Assembly (NCBI GenBank): GCA_019241495.1
Contig: JAFAWZ010000255.1
Span: 1 to 15,071, forward strand
Reading direction: 5' to 3'
DNA length: 15,071 nt
From: Acidimicrobiales bacterium
GTDB lineage: Bacteria > Actinomycetota > Acidimicrobiia > Acidimicrobiales > Palsa-688
The translations under genes and the position numbers were made by a program. The notes under the pieces are model-generated. The model was not told the DNA's origin and ran no database searches. It was given only the letters and a program-made list of their open reading frames with translations. Of this stretch, positions 13,699 through 15,071 are shown one piece after another; within the stretch, counting starts at the first letter, position 1, and each line of letters starts with the position of its first letter.

Positions 13699-13911
13699 GT
13701 GAAGCGCCTCCAGATCAGCCTCGAGGACGACCTGGACGAGGCGCTCGACCGGCGCTCCGCCGAGGAGGGCGTCTCGAAAGCCGCTCTGGTGCGGCGCTTC
13801 GTCCGCAAGGAGCTCGAACCACTGCCTGGCCTGGAGGACGATCCGTTGTCGTCGTTCATCGGCTCCGGCGACTTCGAGCCAGGCGACGTCGACGACGTCG
13901 TCTACCGGTGA
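13699..13911 (+). CDS. vapB: ribbon-helix-helix antitoxin of a VapBC pair
   Basis: The protein has 70 residues. The N-terminal part (MKRLQISLEDDLDEALDRRSAEEGVSKAALVRRFVRKEL) is a ribbon-helix-helix fold: one beta strand and two helices, DNA-binding as a dimer. The acidic tail (PLPGLEDDPLSSFIGSGDFEPGDVDDVVYR) is the usual toxin-blocking part that wraps the PIN active site. It starts with GTG close to the promoter and has no ribosome site. Its TGA overlaps the GTG of the toxin by four bases (GTGA at 13908-13911), so the two are translationally coupled. The CopG/VapB type is clear; the exact subfamily is not. Confidence 0.9.
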   Translation: MKRLQISLEDDLDEALDRRSAEEGVSKAALVRRFVRKELEPLPGLEDDPLSSFIGSGDFEPGDVDDVVYR

Positions 13912-14312
13912 TCTTCGTAGATACGTCGTTCTGGGTCGCTCTGCACAACCGCCGCGACGCTCGCCACGAACAAGCCCGCACGCTGCTCGAACGTCACATG
14001 AGCTCCCCGCTCGTTACCAGTAACCACGTCCGAGGCGAGACCTGGACCTTTCTCCGTCGCCGGGCCGGCCACGCCGCCGCCGTCTCATTCCTCGACGCCG
14101 TCGATTCGTCCCCCCGAGTGGCGGTCGTCTACGTCAGCGAACAAGTCGAAGCGCGCGCCCTCTCGTGGCTGCGCCGCCGCTGCGAACGGGAGTATTCGTT
14201 CGTCGACGCCACCAGCTTCGAGCTGATGCGCACCCGGCGCATCCGCGACGCCCTCGCCTTCGACGGTGACTTCAGCGCCGCCGGTTACGTCGAGCTTCGC
14301 GAACCTCAGTAG
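13908..14312 (+). CDS. vapC: PIN-domain toxin, VapC-type ribonuclease
   Basis: The protein has 134 residues, the normal size for VapC. PIN active-site acids are D5 (IFVDTSFW), E44 (VRGETW), D100 (SFVDATSF) and D119/D121 (FDGDF), all intact, so it should be an active Mg-dependent ribonuclease that cuts tRNA or rRNA when the antitoxin is lost. The GTG start overlaps the antitoxin stop. Its last seven bases overlap the end of the convergent Tim44-like gene (14306-14312). Confidence 0.92.
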   Translation: MIFVDTSFWVALHNRRDARHEQARTLLERHMSSPLVTSNHVRGETWTFLRRRAGHAAAVSFLDAVDSSPRVAVVYVSEQVEARALSWLRRRCEREYSFVDATSFELMRTRRIRDALAFDGDFSAAGYVELREPQ

Positions 14313-15071
14313 GCCCGGGGCACCTGGGATATGCGGGCGAGGACCCAGTCATAGGAGCCGGAGCTGACCGGAGCCTTGCAGTACTTGCACTCCCCCGACA
14401 GGTCCAGGTCGAGGGGGGCGCCGCAGTTGGGGCAGCGCTGCGAGAGGGTCCCGCCGTCCTTGGGAGTCTTCGCCGACGACGAGCGCTGGAAGGTCCAGTC
14501 CTCCATCCACTGGTCGACCTGCTTGTTGCCCCGGACCACCTTGCCCGAGGTGTCCTCGACGTCGTAGTCGGCGCAGGCCGCCAGCACCCGAACGGTGACG
14601 GTGTCGTAGTTGGCGTCGGTGTGGGCGGCGAGGACGGTGAGGCTGCCGACGGAGAGGTCCTCGAGGACGTTGCGCTTCCCGGCGTCGATGTACCCCTGGA
14701 TCTGCACCCGGTGCTGCTGCCACAGCCCGTCGGCCATGACCTGGCGGCTCATCTCGGGCTTGCGTTGGGTCCAGGCGCCCTCCACCACGAAGAAGGACTG
14801 CTGCACCTCTTCGAGGAACCGCTCCTGGTTGAACAGGGGGTCGTGGGCGGAGATGGCGGCCATGCCGGCCTCGGAGCTCTCGGGTGACGGCGCTTCGGGG
14901 TTGCTTCCGGGAAAAAGGTCCCCCCTTACCGAGCTCATCGCCGGCTGATCGGAATGGGACCAGTTGCCACCGAGCGGGGAGGGCGGCGCGCCGACGGAGT
15001 CGCTCATCTCCCATCCCGACGATCGCGGCGGTCCCGAAAAGCGGCTTCTGCGCCGTCTGAACATCCCGAAC
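14306..15071 (-). CDS. Tim44-like domain protein with C-terminal zinc ribbon, probably 5'-partial
   Basis: From an ATG at 15064 there are 252 residues, but the frame stays open to the window edge (preceding codons read Phe-Gly). The opening MFRRRRSRFSG looks like a basic stop-transfer patch, so a membrane helix may lie just outside and the gene is probably truncated here. After a Pro/Ser-rich linker (to about 70) comes a Tim44-like alpha+beta domain (about 75-195): DPLFNQERFLEEVQQSFFVVEGAWTQ, VQIQGYIDAGKRNVLED, and VTVRVLAACADYDV to WMEDWTFQRS. The end is a zinc ribbon, CPNC (C211, C214) and CKYC (C226, C229). Such bacterial proteins are membrane-tethered with no settled function. Confidence 0.8.
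   Translation of the reverse strand, partial: FGMFRRRRSRFSGPPRSSGWEMSDSVGAPPSPLGGNWSHSDQPAMSSVRGDLFPGSNPEAPSPESSEAGMAAISAHDPLFNQERFLEEVQQSFFVVEGAWTQRKPEMSRQVMADGLWQQHRVQIQGYIDAGKRNVLEDLSVGSLTVLAAHTDANYDTVTVRVLAACADYDVEDTSGKVVRGNKQVDQWMEDWTFQRSSSAKTPKDGGTLSQRCPNCGAPLDLDLSGECKYCKAPVSSGSYDWVLARISQVPRAY

Noticed and set aside
1..15071. CRISPR array
   Set aside because: No regularly spaced direct repeats were seen, and no cas-like protein is encoded.

Overview
The window is GC-rich, densely packed bacterial DNA, and its gene content points to the Actinomycetota. Supporting features are a class II DAHP synthase, an actinobacterial-type ferredoxin sulfite reductase next to a [4Fe-4S] CysH, a wHTH/DUF559 (AbiEi-like) protein, many GTG starts, and promoters placed so close to start codons that transcripts would be leaderless. 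An Acidimicrobiia-like lineage is my guess; no rRNA or other marker confirms it.

Layout. (1) 1-2300 is a cell-surface region. It holds a secreted protein cut by the window edge (minus), a stand-alone response-regulator receiver (plus), and two coupled exported proteins (minus; one SipW/camelysin-like, one with an FN3-like fold). It also holds an orphan plus-strand C-terminus with an LAxTG-type sortase signal, which lies head-to-head with a minus-strand gene that lacks a normal start. (2) 2302-4109 is a minus-strand cytochrome P450 followed by a small cupin protein. (3) 4110-4536 is a non-coding stretch full of hairpins, ending in a minus-strand intrinsic terminator; it may be the relic of an IS200/IS605-type right end. 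(4) 4537-6430 is a minus-strand housekeeping operon: nadD, a small membrane protein, rsfS, and a cysteine-free Rrf2-family regulator. (5) 6502-7875 is the divergent class II DAHP synthase (aromatic amino acid entry step). (6) 8050-8958 is an orphan AbiEi-like/DUF559 gene with an inverted repeat and a near-consensus promoter. (7) 9250-11759 is an assimilatory sulfur operon: sulfite reductase, then APS reductase. (8) 11783-11916 is a 0.13 kb near-palindromic MITE-like element. (9) 11994-13646 is a secreted glucosaminidase. (10) 13699-14312 is a VapBC toxin-antitoxin pair with a palindromic operator. (11) 14306-15071 is a Tim44-like protein with a C-terminal zinc ribbon, probably cut by the window edge.

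How the genes fit together. CysH would reduce APS to sulfite and Sir would reduce sulfite to sulfide for cysteine synthesis. The Rrf2 protein has no cysteine and so resembles the CymR type of regulator rather than the Fe-S type, making it a candidate regulator of those genes, though this is inference. The surface genes, the receiver and the secreted hydrolase suggest envelope functions but show no shared operon. I saw no CRISPR array, rRNA or tRNA. The items most worth a second look are the head-to-head broken surface genes, the structured 4150-4500 region, the palindromic element after cysH, and the regulatory DNA in front of the AbiEi-like gene.
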